From assembly GCA_918272565.1 (NCBI GenBank), contig CAKJYW010000003.1, positions 33,585-97,584 on the forward strand: a DNA stretch of 64,000 nucleotides, in the 5' to 3' direction. The notes beneath the pieces were generated by a model. It saw only the letters and a program-made list of their open reading frames with translations. It was not told the origin of the DNA and searched no databases. Shown piece by piece: positions 7,093 to 16,796 of this stretch. The first letter of the stretch is position 1; each line of letters starts with the position of its first letter. The translations under genes and the position numbers were made by a program. Origin of the DNA: Bacilli bacterium. GTDB taxonomy: Bacteria > Bacillota_I > Bacilli_A > ML615J-28 > CAG-698.

Positions 7093-8979
7093 ATGAAAAT
7101 CAAAAAACTTTTATTATTATTTTTAGTAGCCTTTTTGTTCTTAGGCTTCGTAGGTTGTGGAAAGGGTAATAAAGACGAAAAAGAGCCTGACAAACCAGAC
7201 GATCCTAGTCAAGGAGAAGTAATCGAAAAGGAAACTTTCACAGTTATATTTGAAAGCGAAGGAACTCGTCATGCAACTGTTAAAGTTAAAGATGGAGAAA
7301 AGATTACTGCTGAAGTAAATAACCCTTCAAAAGATGGTTATTCTTTTGTTGGATGGTTCAAAGGTGAAGAAAAAGTTGATCTAGCTACATTTGTAGTAAC
7401 AGAGAATGTTACACTTGTTGCTAAATTTGAAAGTGATGCAATTGATAACACACTTGATGTAAATGCTAAGAAAGAAGCTGGAAAGACTTACACATTAGTA
7501 ATCGGTTGGTGGGAAGTTAAAAACCCTGATGACCCAGACAAGAAGACAAGTTATTTAACTGAAGAATTAGTTAAGAAATTCTATACTAACGTAAATCTTT
7601 ACTTAAAAGTTAAAGGCTTAAGCGATGCTGAAATAGCTAATGTTCAATTCCGTAACTACTCAACTGCAACAGTTGCTGATATGGGTGCATTAGTTAATGA
7701 AGATGGTGATGTAGATATTATGATTGGTGTTGGTAACAACATTAATTCAACTGCTGGTGTTGCTCTATTTGAAGGAAGTAACGATAACAAGTTTGCAACT
7801 CTAATGGGTTCTACTCCAACTTCTCGTTATGTAGCTTTAACATCAGTTGCTACAACTTTAGGTGTTAATGTATATGACTGGTTAACTACAGAAACTGGTA
7901 AAAAAGCATTTAATGAAATGTTAAAAGAATCTGACATCCAAATCGCTCCTGCAAGAACATCAGAAGCTAATGTTGATGTAACAGTTCATACTGGTGTAGA
8001 AGATGAAAAATTACATTTTGCTTCTAAAGACGATGAATTCCAATTACCAGAAGTAGCAGTTCCAGAAGGATATGTATTTGATGGATTTGCATTAAGCGAT
8101 GGTGGCGAATTAGTATTATCAAAAGCAAATGGCGATGTATTAAAATATGCTGATATTAAAGGTTTACTTGGAGAAGCAACTTCTATTGAATTATTCCCAG
8201 TATATAGCGTATTAGTTGTTTCTGAAGAAGATTTGAATGTTTATATCCAATTAAATAATGGATTAAAAGAAGGCGAAGCTGAATTACTTGTTGCAAGATT
8301 CAGACAAACAGTTGATAGCTCTTTAACTATTGCCTTCACATTCATTGAAGGAAATGCTGACACATTCACTGCTGAACTTAATAATGCTTCAAGTCAAGTA
8401 GATGTTATCATCGGTGGAAATAACCCACTTAAGAATTATCCTGCTCATGAAGATGGTAAGTTAGCTAACGCTGGTGCTAAACACTTTGCTGATGGAAGCC
8501 GTAAAGTATTAATTCATGCTAATACTCAACACTTAGAACTTGCTAAGAAATTATATGACTTTGTTGTAGCTGATGCTCCAGCATATGAATTACATATCAC
8601 ATTCTGGCTAAATGAAAACAAGTGGATCACAGTTGATGAACTTGCCGCATTAAAGAGCGGACTTGAAACATTCATTAATACAAGATTCGCTTTAGCTGAT
8701 GGCGCTAATTTATATGATCTATATAACTTCAAAGTAACTACTTACGATGCTACAAACACTAAAGTTGCTGAACTTGGTGAAGAAACAAGAGCTCAAAGAG
8801 ACGGTAAAGGAACAGATTTAATTGTTGGCTGTGGCGCTAATGTAACAACAACAGGTGGATTTGAAGATGCATTTGTTAAAGACATTAACACAACAATGGT
8901 TGCTGCTGGAAGAAAAGTTGCTTTAATCAACTCTAACCCACTTACTATGGCAATATACTTTAATTTCTTTACTGAATAA
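7093..8979 (+). CDS. Multi-domain lipoprotein with InlB/Flg_new repeats and three copies of an unnamed domain
   Basis: Lipoprotein of 628 residues: lipobox GFVGC (Cys22), then a charged linker rich in Lys, Asp and Pro. Residues about 48-113 match the Listeria-Bacteroides (Flg_new/InlB B) repeat pattern with GYSFVGWFKGEEKVD; a second, weaker copy spans about 315-372 (GYVFDGFALSDGGE). The rest is three units related to the C-terminal domain of the previous gene: about 134-280 (YTLVIGWWEV, GDVDIMIGVGNN), about 375-495 (QVDVIIGGNN) and about 498-628 (TDLIVGCGANVTTTGG). AAGGAGG is an ideal ribosome site, and the preceding gene ends 53 bases upstream. Adhesion or ligand binding at the surface is inference. 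Confidence 0.75.
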   Translation: MKIKKLLLLFLVAFLFLGFVGCGKGNKDEKEPDKPDDPSQGEVIEKETFTVIFESEGTRHATVKVKDGEKITAEVNNPSKDGYSFVGWFKGEEKVDLATFVVTENVTLVAKFESDAIDNTLDVNAKKEAGKTYTLVIGWWEVKNPDDPDKKTSYLTEELVKKFYTNVNLYLKVKGLSDAEIANVQFRNYSTATVADMGALVNEDGDVDIMIGVGNNINSTAGVALFEGSNDNKFATLMGSTPTSRYVALTSVATTLGVNVYDWLTTETGKKAFNEMLKESDIQIAPARTSEANVDVTVHTGVEDEKLHFASKDDEFQLPEVAVPEGYVFDGFALSDGGELVLSKANGDVLKYADIKGLLGEATSIELFPVYSVLVVSEEDLNVYIQLNNGLKEGEAELLVARFRQTVDSSLTIAFTFIEGNADTFTAELNNASSQVDVIIGGNNPLKNYPAHEDGKLANAGAKHFADGSRKVLIHANTQHLELAKKLYDFVVADAPAYELHITFWLNENKWITVDELAALKSGLETFINTRFALADGANLYDLYNFKVTTYDATNTKVAELGEETRAQRDGKGTDLIVGCGANVTTTGGFEDAFVKDINTTMVAAGRKVALINSNPLTMAIYFNFFTE

Positions 8980-8991
8980 AAAGGATGACTA

Positions 8992-9789
8992 ATGATTAAA
9001 ATAAAAAAGATTATATTATTACTACTTGCTTTCTCTAGTGCTTTTATTCTAGCAAGCTGTGCTGCTAAAGGCTTAGAAAAAGAAATCAATGTAGTTTTCG
9101 AGGTCGATGGAGAATATATATCTTGTGGTAAAGTAACTCAATTTGATAGTATCTTTACTCCAGAACTAGACGAGGCTTATATCCCACTAGGATATAAGTT
9201 CCTCGGATGGACTCCATACGAATTAAATGAAGTAAAACCAACTGATCCAAATCTAAAAGATAAGTATGTACCTGCTGGAAAGATGGTTCATTATTCAGAA
9301 GTTTGTGATAAAGCATTAAATTCAACAGTAGTTTTAAAAGCATTAATGTTTGATAAGGCTGATATTCCTGTTGAATATCATTATGTAGTTATCGCTTGGT
9401 ACGATAAAGAAACAACAAGTGGTATTACAGCTGCCAAGATGGATGAACTTCTTACAGCACTAACAAATCACTTACGCTCAACTGGCGTTAGTGAAGACGA
9501 TATTAAATCAATCGTTATTAGAGGTTACGACGGAAACGTTGGTGCATCTACTGGTAAAATCGTAGATGACGATGATGTTGACATCATGTTTGGATGGGGC
9601 TCTGCTGAAAATGTAACAACTACAGGTGTTTTAAAACCTGAGATGTTAAAGGAAACTGAAGCAAACTACACAATCATGTATAATGGAGCCGCAAAATCAA
9701 GAACAATCCACCGCTTAACTGATAAACCAACTGCTATTCTAGTAATGGAATGGTTAAAATCAGATGAGTGTCGTGCATTGTTTAATTAG
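8992..9789 (+). CDS. Lipoprotein with the same C-terminal domain
   Basis: Lipoprotein of 265 residues with lipobox ILASC (Cys23). The N-terminal half (INVVFEVDGEYISCGKV, GYKFLGWTPYE) is an InlB/Flg_new-like beta repeat. The C-terminal half, about 128-265 (HYVVIAWYDKETTSGIT, DVDIMFGWGSAENVTTTG, RTIHRLTDKPTAILVMEWL), is the closest relative of the C-terminal domain of the gene at 5375, including the IHRLT block. It starts 12 bases after the previous stop. It looks like a minimal carrier of the domain. Function unknown. Confidence 0.75.
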   Translation: MIKIKKIILLLLAFSSAFILASCAAKGLEKEINVVFEVDGEYISCGKVTQFDSIFTPELDEAYIPLGYKFLGWTPYELNEVKPTDPNLKDKYVPAGKMVHYSEVCDKALNSTVVLKALMFDKADIPVEYHYVVIAWYDKETTSGITAAKMDELLTALTNHLRSTGVSEDDIKSIVIRGYDGNVGASTGKIVDDDDVDIMFGWGSAENVTTTGVLKPEMLKETEANYTIMYNGAAKSRTIHRLTDKPTAILVMEWLKSDECRALFN

Positions 9790-9800
9790 GGAGGCGTGTT

Positions 9801-12206
9801 ATGAAGAAAAAACTTTTAACTACTGCCCAAGTATTTGAATATATTTTTACTTTCTTACACATGTTTGCTTCAGCACTATTCTTCTCAGTAAGAAATAACT
9901 TATACATTATGTTTTTAGTGTTTGCTGTAGTAAGCATTGTACTTGGTTTATATACTGAAACAATTAAATTTCACTTAAATGAAAAAGATTATAAGATTCA
10001 CTTAATCGTAATAACTATTTTATCTATAGTTAGCTTTCCTGCTTGTTTATTTAATTTACTTGCAATATTAGCAAACAAAGATAGTAAAGTTATTAAAGTA
10101 GCTAATTTAGAATATAAAGAAAAAGAATGTTGTAAAGAAAGAAAAGTTAAACCTGCATTAATAGTTTTAATCGTTTCTCTTGTTTTAATCATTGTATCTA
10201 GCATTATAGGTAATGTATTTGAAACAAGTGGAGGAACTGTTAAAGTTGTTGATGGTGTTATAACAAGTGAAGACTGTGCTTTATACAACAAGGGTGAAGA
10301 TAATGCCTTAAATGGTGTTAATTATGTAATTGAAGACCCTCATGTACAAGTTGCATACACTATGTATAAACCAAAAGCAGCTTCAGCTACAAACCCTTAT
10401 CCAGTTGTATTTGTTACTCCAGGCTTTACAAGAACTAAAGCTACAATGACACAATATGCAATTGAACTATCACGTAGAGGTGCTGTAGTATTTGTTATTG
10501 ACCCAGGAAGTCAAGGAGACACTACATTTGGTGGATACCAAGTTGATGAAAATGGTGAATATGTTCTTGATGAAAATGGTGATAAGATTCAAAACTCATA
10601 CAGTGTTGCTCGTAGTGGTATGGGTTACTTAATGCAATATGTATATAATGATGTAGATGATTTTGATTTTATCGATAGAGATAGAATCGGTCTAGTTGGT
10701 CATAGCGCTGGTGGAGGCGATGCAGCAAAACTTGCTTCAGACTTTGCTGGTAGTAATTATAACGAATCAATTGTTAAAGCATTATATATTTCTGGTTACA
10801 TCAAAGCTTCAGCAATCAAAGTATTTGCTAAACTTCATTGTAACGCAGCAATAAGCTATGCAAAATATGATGAAGGTGCTTTTAGATATCAAACTAAAGA
10901 TGAATCATATGAAGCAGCAGCCTTAGAATTTATTGATAAAGTAAATCCTGATTCAGGACATTTCATTCAAGATTATGATTATGGTTCAATAGATAACGGA
11001 ACATACCGTATCATTCATCACGAAGAAATCAATCATTGCTTCGAAATGTATGATCCACTATCAATTAGTAACACTACATCATTCTTCCGTGAAACTTTAA
11101 ACATTGATACTACTATAGAAGATACTAGTCAAGTGTGGTTTATTAGAGAATGTGCTAATGGAATTAGCCTTGTAGCTGCATTTATGCTTGTAATTAGTCT
11201 TGCTAGTCTAATTATTGCTTATGTTCCATTTATGAAATCATTATCTAAAGCTGCTAGTGAAAGACGCGAAGATGAAAAAGCAATCAGAGCCGCCTACACT
11301 CTTAACCTTTATGAAAGAGCAATGGCAGGAAGCGATGCAGAAGAAAGAACTTTCACAAAAAGATTATTATTCTGGCTACCAACTATTCTAACCGCAATCA
11401 TTGCATGCTTAGATTACATTCCACTTGCTAGACTATCTATGGACTTATTCCCAGATGCAGCTGGTAATGTTTATACATTCTACTTCCCAGCAAGAATGAT
11501 GAACGCAGTATTTTTGTGGGCTGTAGTAAACGGCTTTATCGGACTAGTTGTCTGGGCACTAACAACTGTTTGTGAAAATTTAGTATACACAATCATTAGT
11601 AAGGTTAAAAACGTTGAAAACAAATCTGATTGGAGTAAATTCAAAGGTCTAAAAGTTAAACCTCTTGATTTATTAAAATCAGTTGGTCTAGCAGTATTAC
11701 TATTCTTGGTATTCTTTGGTGTATTACAAGTTGTTTACTGGACAACTCACCAAGACTTTAGATTTATGCTAATATCAGCATCTCCATTAAATAAGAGATT
11801 TGTTATGACATGGTTAATTTACCTATGTGGATTCTTAGTATTCTATCTATCTAACTCAATTAGAGTTAATCTAACTATCGCAAGAGAAGGCTTTAAAGAA
11901 TGGCAAGTTATGATTATTGGTGGTCTTGCTAACTCTTTAGGTTTACTATTCATCCTAATCATTAACTACTGGCCATACTTCACAAATGGTACAGTATTCT
12001 ATGGATACTATAGTGCAACTGACTCAAGCGAAATGTGGTTATATATTAATATGGTATTTGGATTAGTCGTTATGATGTTTATCCTACCTATATTTAATAG
12101 AATTATTTATAAGAAGACAGGTAATGTTTATTGTGGCGCATTATTATGGTGTATGATATTTATCATGATGAGCTTATCAGCATCAATTTCATTTATTCCA
12201 ATGTAA
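9801..12206 (+). CDS. Polytopic membrane protein with extracytoplasmic alpha/beta-hydrolase domain
   Basis: Protein of 801 residues. Four N-terminal membrane segments (about 9-30, 33-51, 66-90, 116-139) lead into an alpha/beta-hydrolase domain at about 150-425 with oxyanion-region VFVTPGFTRTK, an acidic IDPGSQGD segment and the nucleophile elbow GHSAGGG (Ser302). HHEEINHCFEM near 410 may supply the catalytic His. About eight membrane segments follow, ending at the C-terminus. GGGAGGCG is the ribosome site, 11 bases after the preceding gene. A membrane-bound esterase, lipase or acyl-transferring enzyme is likely; the substrate is unknown. Fourth gene of the operon, between surface lipoproteins and malic enzyme. 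Confidence 0.8.
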   Translation: MKKKLLTTAQVFEYIFTFLHMFASALFFSVRNNLYIMFLVFAVVSIVLGLYTETIKFHLNEKDYKIHLIVITILSIVSFPACLFNLLAILANKDSKVIKVANLEYKEKECCKERKVKPALIVLIVSLVLIIVSSIIGNVFETSGGTVKVVDGVITSEDCALYNKGEDNALNGVNYVIEDPHVQVAYTMYKPKAASATNPYPVVFVTPGFTRTKATMTQYAIELSRRGAVVFVIDPGSQGDTTFGGYQVDENGEYVLDENGDKIQNSYSVARSGMGYLMQYVYNDVDDFDFIDRDRIGLVGHSAGGGDAAKLASDFAGSNYNESIVKALYISGYIKASAIKVFAKLHCNAAISYAKYDEGAFRYQTKDESYEAAALEFIDKVNPDSGHFIQDYDYGSIDNGTYRIIHHEEINHCFEMYDPLSISNTTSFFRETLNIDTTIEDTSQVWFIRECANGISLVAAFMLVISLASLIIAYVPFMKSLSKAASERREDEKAIRAAYTLNLYERAMAGSDAEERTFTKRLLFWLPTILTAIIACLDYIPLARLSMDLFPDAAGNVYTFYFPARMMNAVFLWAVVNGFIGLVVWALTTVCENLVYTIISKVKNVENKSDWSKFKGLKVKPLDLLKSVGLAVLLFLVFFGVLQVVYWTTHQDFRFMLISASPLNKRFVMTWLIYLCGFLVFYLSNSIRVNLTIAREGFKEWQVMIIGGLANSLGLLFILIINYWPYFTNGTVFYGYYSATDSSEMWLYINMVFGLVVMMFILPIFNRIIYKKTGNVYCGALLWCMIFIMMSLSASISFIPM

Positions 12207-12219
12207 GAGGTGATTACTT

Positions 12220-13392
12220 ATGAACATTAAAGAAGAATCATTAAAGTGTCATTATAATTGGCGCGGAAAAATTGAAATTAAACCAAGAGTAGAAGTAGAT
12301 ACTTGTGAAAAGTTATCTTTAGCTTATACTCCTGGAGTAGCTGAGGCATGTATGGAGATACACAATCACCCAGAAAAGAGTTTTGAACTTACAAGACGTT
12401 GGAATACAGTACCAGTTATAACCGATGGAACTGCAGTGCTTGGTCTTGGAGATATTGGACCTGAAGCTGGTATGCCAGTTATGGAAGGTAAAGCTGCACT
12501 ATTTAAGACATTTGGTGATGTAGATGCTTACCCTTTATGTATTAGAAGTAAAGACACAGAAGAAATTATTAAAACAATTAAGCTACTTGCTGGTTCTTGG
12601 GGTGGAATTAACCTAGAAGATATCTCAGCTCCTCGTTGTTTTGAAATTGAAACAAGACTTAAAGAAGAACTTGATATTCCAGTATTCCACGATGATCAAC
12701 ACGGAACTGCAATTGTCACTGCAGCTGCTTTAATTAATGCTTTAAAGATAGTTAATAAAGAAATGAGTGAAATCAAAGTAGTTATTAACGGAGCAGGAGC
12801 AGCAGGTATTTCAATCTGTCGTTTCTTAATTAAGTTTGGTGTTACAAATGCTTTAATTTGTGATAGGCAAGGAATTATCTACCGAGGTGCCCCTTGGCTT
12901 AACCCATCACAAGCAAAGATTGCTGAAATAACTAATAAAGACAATATTGAAGGATCTTTAAGTGAAGCTATGAAAGGTGCTGATGTATTTATTGGTGTAT
13001 CTGGACCAAACTGTGTTACTCAAGATATGGTTAGATCAATGGCAGATAAATCAATCCTATTTACTTTAGCAAATCCAATCCCAGAAATTGATCCAAAACT
13101 AGCTAAAGAAGCAGGAGCTTACATTATTGGTACAGGTTCAAGTCAATATCCAAACCAAATCAATAACGTATTAGTATTCCCTGGTTTATTTAGAGGAGCA
13201 ATAGATGCTAAAGCAACAACCATTAACGATGAGATGATGAAAGCAGCATCAATTGGAATTGCTAGCTGTGTAAGTAGCGAAGAATTAAGACGTGAATACA
13301 TCCTACCATTTGCATATGACAAGAAAGCTCACAAATGTGTTAGTGAAAAAGTAAAAGAAGCTGCAATCCAAACTGGAGTTATTAAAAAATAA
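12220..13392 (+). CDS. NAD(P)-dependent malic enzyme
   Basis: Oxidative decarboxylation of malate to pyruvate. At 390 residues it is the short bacterial two-domain form. Malic-site residues are recognisable in [13 protein letters not shown] (about 33-45), a substrate/metal region in [14 protein letters not shown] and [13 protein letters not shown] (about 145-170), and a Rossmann NAD(P) site at [18 protein letters not shown] precedes the ATG, 13 bases after the membrane hydrolase. As last gene of the operon it couples a central-carbon enzyme to surface-protein genes, which is unusual. LysR regulators of malate metabolism exist, so the divergent LysR gene may sense a related acid; that is inference. 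Confidence 0.93.
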   Translation: MNIKEESLKCHYNWRGKIEIKPRVEVDTCEKLSLAYTPGVAEACMEIHNHPEKSFELTRRWNTVPVITDGTAVLGLGDIGPEAGMPVMEGKAALFKTFGDVDAYPLCIRSKDTEEIIKTIKLLAGSWGGINLEDISAPRCFEIETRLKEELDIPVFHDDQHGTAIVTAAALINALKIVNKEMSEIKVVINGAGAAGISICRFLIKFGVTNALICDRQGIIYRGAPWLNPSQAKIAEITNKDNIEGSLSEAMKGADVFIGVSGPNCVTQDMVRSMADKSILFTLANPIPEIDPKLAKEAGAYIIGTGSSQYPNQINNVLVFPGLFRGAIDAKATTINDEMMKAASIGIASCVSSEELRREYILPFAYDKKAHKCVSEKVKEAAIQTGVIKK

Positions 13393-13397
13393 TAAAA

Positions 13398-13437
13398 AAT
13401 AAGGAGTAAATCAAATGATTTACTCCTCTTTTTTGTT
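13398..13437. terminator. Bidirectional terminator between malic enzyme and tpiA
   Basis: An 11-bp stem GGAGTAAATCA (13403-13413) pairs with TGATTTACTCC (13416-13426), flanked by A- and T-runs. It serves the plus-strand operon and, on the minus strand, tpiA. Confidence 0.85.
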
Positions 13438-13440
13438 TTA

Positions 13441-14196
13441 TTATTTAACTGCTGCGTTAACTAATGTAACAAAGTCATCAGCTTTTAGACTTGCACCACC
13501 AATTAAAGCACCATCAATGTTTGGTTTGCTCATTAATTCATCAATGTTAGATGTCTTAACACTTCCACCATATTGAATTCTAATTGCTTCAGCAGTTTCT
13601 TTATCATATAGCTTTTCAACCATCTTACGAATGAATCCACAAGTTTCATCAGCAACATCAGCTGTTGCAGTTTTACCTGTTCCAATTGCCCAAATTGGTT
13701 CATAAGCTATAACTAATTCTTTTACTTGTTCTTTTGTTAAACCAGCTAAATCTAATGTTACTTGGTTTTCTAACCATTCTTCAACTTTATTAGCTTCTCT
13801 AGTTTCAAGTGCTTCACCAACACAAAGGATTGGAGTTAAGCCAACTTCAAATGCTTTATGAAGTTTTTTATTGATTGTTTCATCAGTTTCATTGAACATT
13901 GCTCTTCTTTCACTATGTCCAATAATAACATATTCAACTTCGATTGACTTAAGCATTAAGCCACTTACTTCGCCAGTGAATGCACCACTGTCTTCAAAGT
14001 GCATATTTTGTGCACCAATTCTTAAGTTTTCGCCTTGACGCTGAACTAAGCATCTTAAAACTGTGAATTGAGAGCAAATAACACTGTCAACATAAGCTTT
14101 GCTTGGTAATTTATTAGCGACTGCAAGGATGAATTGTAATGCTTCATCACGAGTCTTAAACATTTTCCAGTTTCCGGCAATAATAGGTTTTCTCAT
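13441..14196 (-). CDS. tpiA: Triosephosphate isomerase
   Basis: Interconverts dihydroxyacetone phosphate and glyceraldehyde 3-phosphate in glycolysis. About 251 residues from [13 protein letters not shown]; this ATG is preceded by AAGGAG, whereas the extra upstream codons lack a ribosome site and are not conserved. Catalytic Lys11 in GNWKMFK, His in IIGHSERR and Glu in [11 protein letters not shown] are all present, as is the phosphate loop GGSVKTSN. It follows pgk by about 13 bases and shares its promoter. Confidence 0.97.
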   Translation of the reverse strand: MRKPIIAGNWKMFKTRDEALQFILAVANKLPSKAYVDSVICSQFTVLRCLVQRQGENLRIGAQNMHFEDSGAFTGEVSGLMLKSIEVEYVIIGHSERRAMFNETDETINKKLHKAFEVGLTPILCVGEALETREANKVEEWLENQVTLDLAGLTKEQVKELVIAYEPIWAIGTGKTATADVADETCGFIRKMVEKLYDKETAEAIRIQYGGSVKTSNIDELMSKPNIDGALIGGASLKADDFVTLVNAAVK

Positions 14197-14209
14197 TTTT
14201 GTCTCCTTA

Positions 14210-15421
14210 TTAGTGGCAATGTCCACAATGACATTCGTCATCGATACAATCGATTCCTGGTAAAACTTTACCTTCTAAATATTCTAATGAAGCTCCTCCA
14301 CCAGTTGAGATGTGAGTGAATTTGTCTTCATAACCTAATTTGATTGCTGCAGCAGCACTATCACCACCACCGATGATTGTTACAGCGTCCTTAAGTTCTG
14401 CTAATAATTTACAAATTCCATTTGTTCCTTCAGCAAACTTATCAAATTCGAATACGCCAGCAGGACCGTTCCAAACAACAGTCTTAGCACCAGCTAATTC
14501 TTTTTTGAATAATTCTAATGTCTTAGGTCCAATGTCTAATCCCATCTTATCAGCAGGAATCTTACTTGATTCAACAACTTCGCTTTCAGCGTCTTCAGCA
14601 AATTCTTTAGCTACAACTGTGTCAAGTGGAAGAATAATCTTACCATTTGCTTTTTCTAATAATCCTTTAGCAAATTCAACGAAGTCATCTTCACATTTAC
14701 TAGTTCCAACTTCATAACCTAATGATTTATAGAATGTGTAAGCCATAGCTCCACAAATTAATACTTTATCAGCTTTAGTAATTAAGCTTTCGATAACAGA
14801 AATCTTATCACTAACTTTAGCTCCACCAAGGATAGCTACAAATGGATGAACAGGATTATCTACAGCGCCACCGATAAACTTAATTTCTTTTTCCATTAAG
14901 AAACCAGCAACAGTAGTCTTGATGTTACTTGCAATACCAACATTACTTGCAGCTGCTCTATGAGCTGTACCGAATGCATCATTTACAAATACTTCACCAA
15001 GTGATGCCCAATATTTACCAAGTTCAGGATCATTCTTTGATTCTTTCTTACCATCTAAGTCTTCATAACGAGTGTTTTCCAACATAACAACTTCTTTAGG
15101 TTGTAAAGCTTTAACAGCTTCTTCAACTAAAGCGCCTCTTGTTGCAGGGACAAACTTAACTTCTTGACCTAATAATTCAGCTAACTTCTTAGCAACAGGT
15201 GCTAAAGTGTTTTTCTTAAGGTCAGCTTCTTCTTTAACTCTTCCTAAGTGAGAAAGTAAAACAACTTTAGCTTCATGCTCTAAAGCATACTTAATTGTTG
15301 GAAGAGCTTGGATGATACGATTACTATCAGTAATAACACCATCTTTCATAGGAACATTGAAGTCAACACGCATTAAAACGACTTTGTTCTTTAATTCAAC
15401 ATCTTTAATAGTTTTTTTCAT
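14210..15421 (-). CDS. pgk: Phosphoglycerate kinase with Cys/His-rich tail
   Basis: Makes ATP and 3-phosphoglycerate from 1,3-bisphosphoglycerate. 403 residues, with [12 protein letters not shown] (about 17-28), LSHLGR, and the C-terminal nucleotide region GGGDSAAA and [14 protein letters not shown]. The last 15 residues, [15 protein letters not shown], are odd: pgk normally stops soon after this point with a tail free of such residues. Four Cys and two His in ten positions look like a metal-binding motif. A GAAGGAG ribosome site precedes the ATG, with an extended -10 promoter about 60 bases upstream. Confidence 0.97.
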   Translation of the reverse strand: MKKTIKDVELKNKVVLMRVDFNVPMKDGVITDSNRIIQALPTIKYALEHEAKVVLLSHLGRVKEEADLKKNTLAPVAKKLAELLGQEVKFVPATRGALVEEAVKALQPKEVVMLENTRYEDLDGKKESKNDPELGKYWASLGEVFVNDAFGTAHRAAASNVGIASNIKTTVAGFLMEKEIKFIGGAVDNPVHPFVAILGGAKVSDKISVIESLITKADKVLICGAMAYTFYKSLGYEVGTSKCEDDFVEFAKGLLEKANGKIILPLDTVVAKEFAEDAESEVVESSKIPADKMGLDIGPKTLELFKKELAGAKTVVWNGPAGVFEFDKFAEGTNGICKLLAELKDAVTIIGGGDSAAAAIKLGYEDKFTHISTGGGASLEYLEGKVLPGIDCIDDECHCGHCH

Positions 15422-15480
15422 AATTATCTCCTTCTAAATTAATCAACTATTGTAATGATTATTTTATTTTTACCTTTGAT

Positions 15481-15489
15481 ATTATATCA
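15481..15489 (-). promoter_or_regulatory. pgk-tpiA promoter, extended -10
   Basis: The minus strand reads TGATATAAT, i.e. TGn plus a perfect TATAAT, inside GTGATATAAT. No good -35 is visible 17 bases upstream, as expected for extended -10 promoters. The same 10-mer recurs upstream of nrnA and of the Fic gene. Confidence 0.6.
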
Positions 15490-15495
15490 CATTTA

Positions 15496-15888
15496 TTAAA
15501 AAATGTATAGACCTTTATTTTTGTGATCTAATATTTTATGACAAACTCTCACTCTATTTACAATTACCCTTTTACTAACATCTAATTCTAATATTTCTAA
15601 ATTATTGAAAATAATTATTGATATATCATTTTTAATATCAATGTCCTTTATATTGAAATAATTAATCCAATAAGTTTTAAAACTCACAACCTTAAACAGC
15701 AAAATCTTTTCATTAACATATATAGGAACATTATATTTAAGCTTTAAAAGTTTTCTTACTGCTTCAACCCTTCCATTCAATGTTGAAAAGCTTTTAATAC
15801 ATAAACTATTTACATACTTTTTAAAAGTTGTATCCATCTCTTTACCATCAACATTTATTTTTACTATTTCATCTATTATATAATTCAT
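15496..15888 (-). CDS. ComK-like protein (short)
   Basis: Protein of 130 residues. The segment CIKSFSTLNGRVEAVRKLLKLKYNVPIYVNEKILLFK followed by YWINYFNIKDI has the order of the ComK core: SxxGR, a helix, Lys-x-Pro-(I/P)-x-V, a Leu-Phe strand, then a Trp-Ile strand. ComK activates competence genes in Bacillus. This protein is shorter than Bacillus ComK (about 190 residues) and lacks most of its C-terminal region. GGTGAT precedes the ATG. It may be a DNA-binding regulator of DNA uptake or a diverged relative. Identification rests on pattern matching by eye. Confidence 0.5.
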   Translation of the reverse strand: MNYIIDEIVKINVDGKEMDTTFKKYVNSLCIKSFSTLNGRVEAVRKLLKLKYNVPIYVNEKILLFKVVSFKTYWINYFNIKDIDIKNDISIIIFNNLEILELDVSKRVIVNRVRVCHKILDHKNKGLYIF

Positions 15889-15946
15889 TCTATCACCAAA
15901 TAGATTATAGCATAGATTTTTACTTTCGTTTTTGAAAAAAATAAAA

Positions 15947-15970
15947 ACTCAAATTGGTTTCAATTTGAGC
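15947..15970 (-). terminator. Terminator of the YwaF-like gene
   Basis: CTCAAATTG (15948-15956), loop GTTT, CAATTTGAG (15961-15969); on the minus strand a T-rich run follows. It lies just after the stop of the YwaF-like gene. Confidence 0.8.
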
Positions 15971-15980
15971 TTTTGGTTTC

Positions 15981-16730
15981 TTATTCTTCTACTAATTTAT
16001 TCTTTTTTACTTTTCCTTTAATCCATTTAATAATTGGAACAATATAAACTAACGTATCACAAAGTAGTGCTAAAGCGAAATATCTTAAAATATAGACAAA
16101 CCATCCTTGATTTAGGTTAAGGTATGGAAGACCTTCTTGAGGAGGTCCACTAACATACATGAAGTTTACACTATTATCTCCATCTCTAATCCAACTATTT
16201 AGATATATTGCTACAAAGAAACAAGCAAAGAGCATTACTAAGCTATGAATATAATCTTTTACAGTAAACTCTACTTCGTTAGTTCTTAGTAAAAATATTG
16301 CAAAGCAAACAATCATTGTATGGAATCCAAAATACTGAATAGTGATAATTGGAAAGTTTCTAGAACTATATGTAGCAATTAAAAGTGCCGCAAATCCTCC
16401 AATTAGGCATGTTGGAAGCATAAAAGACATAAGTAGTTTCTTTAGATTTTCATTTTTAGAAAAATAAAGAATAATAATTAATATTATTTGTATTGAACAA
16501 AGGTGAAAAGGAAGATCTCCTTTTGGTAAATATCCCCATCCATCAAATTTATCGATGTTATGAATAACGTAAAAGAACACTTTAATTGTTTCTGATATTA
16601 TTCCACCAATTAGTAATATTTTAATAACTGTTGCTAATTTGATTTTCTTTGATATAAATATTGATAATATTATTATCGGCAAGCAAATAGATAAAGAAAT
16701 CAAATGAACAGTTCCAAATAAATCATGCAT
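15981..16730 (-). CDS. YwaF/TIGR02206-like integral membrane protein
   Basis: Integral membrane protein of 249 residues with about seven hydrophobic segments. The conserved LPFHLCSIQ motif (about 74-82) and NFPIITIQYFGFHT segment match the YwaF/TIGR02206 family, whose function is not settled. An AGGAG ribosome site precedes the ATG. It is monocistronic between msmX and the ComK-like gene. The basic C-terminus (KGKVKKNK) probably faces the cytoplasm. Confidence 0.7.
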   Translation of the reverse strand: MHDLFGTVHLISLSICLPIIILSIFISKKIKLATVIKILLIGGIISETIKVFFYVIHNIDKFDGWGYLPKGDLPFHLCSIQIILIIILYFSKNENLKKLLMSFMLPTCLIGGFAALLIATYSSRNFPIITIQYFGFHTMIVCFAIFLLRTNEVEFTVKDYIHSLVMLFACFFVAIYLNSWIRDGDNSVNFMYVSGPPQEGLPYLNLNQGWFVYILRYFALALLCDTLVYIVPIIKWIKGKVKKNKLVEE

Positions 16731-16744
16731 ATAAATACTCCTAA

Positions 16745-16773
16745 AAAATAAGTGGATGAATAATCATCCACTA
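16745..16773 (-). terminator. Terminator of msmX
   Basis: AGTGGATGA (16751-16759), loop ATAA, TCATCCACT (16764-16772), followed on the minus strand by TATTTTTTAG. It lies downstream of the ABC ATPase gene. Confidence 0.75.
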
Positions 16774-16796
16774 AATAATTATTATTTATTAATTTA

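Noticed and set aside
14340..14717. Plus-strand open frame inside pgk
   Set aside because: Antisense to a conserved enzyme and made of low-complexity Ala/Ser/Asn residues; a shadow of pgk codon use.
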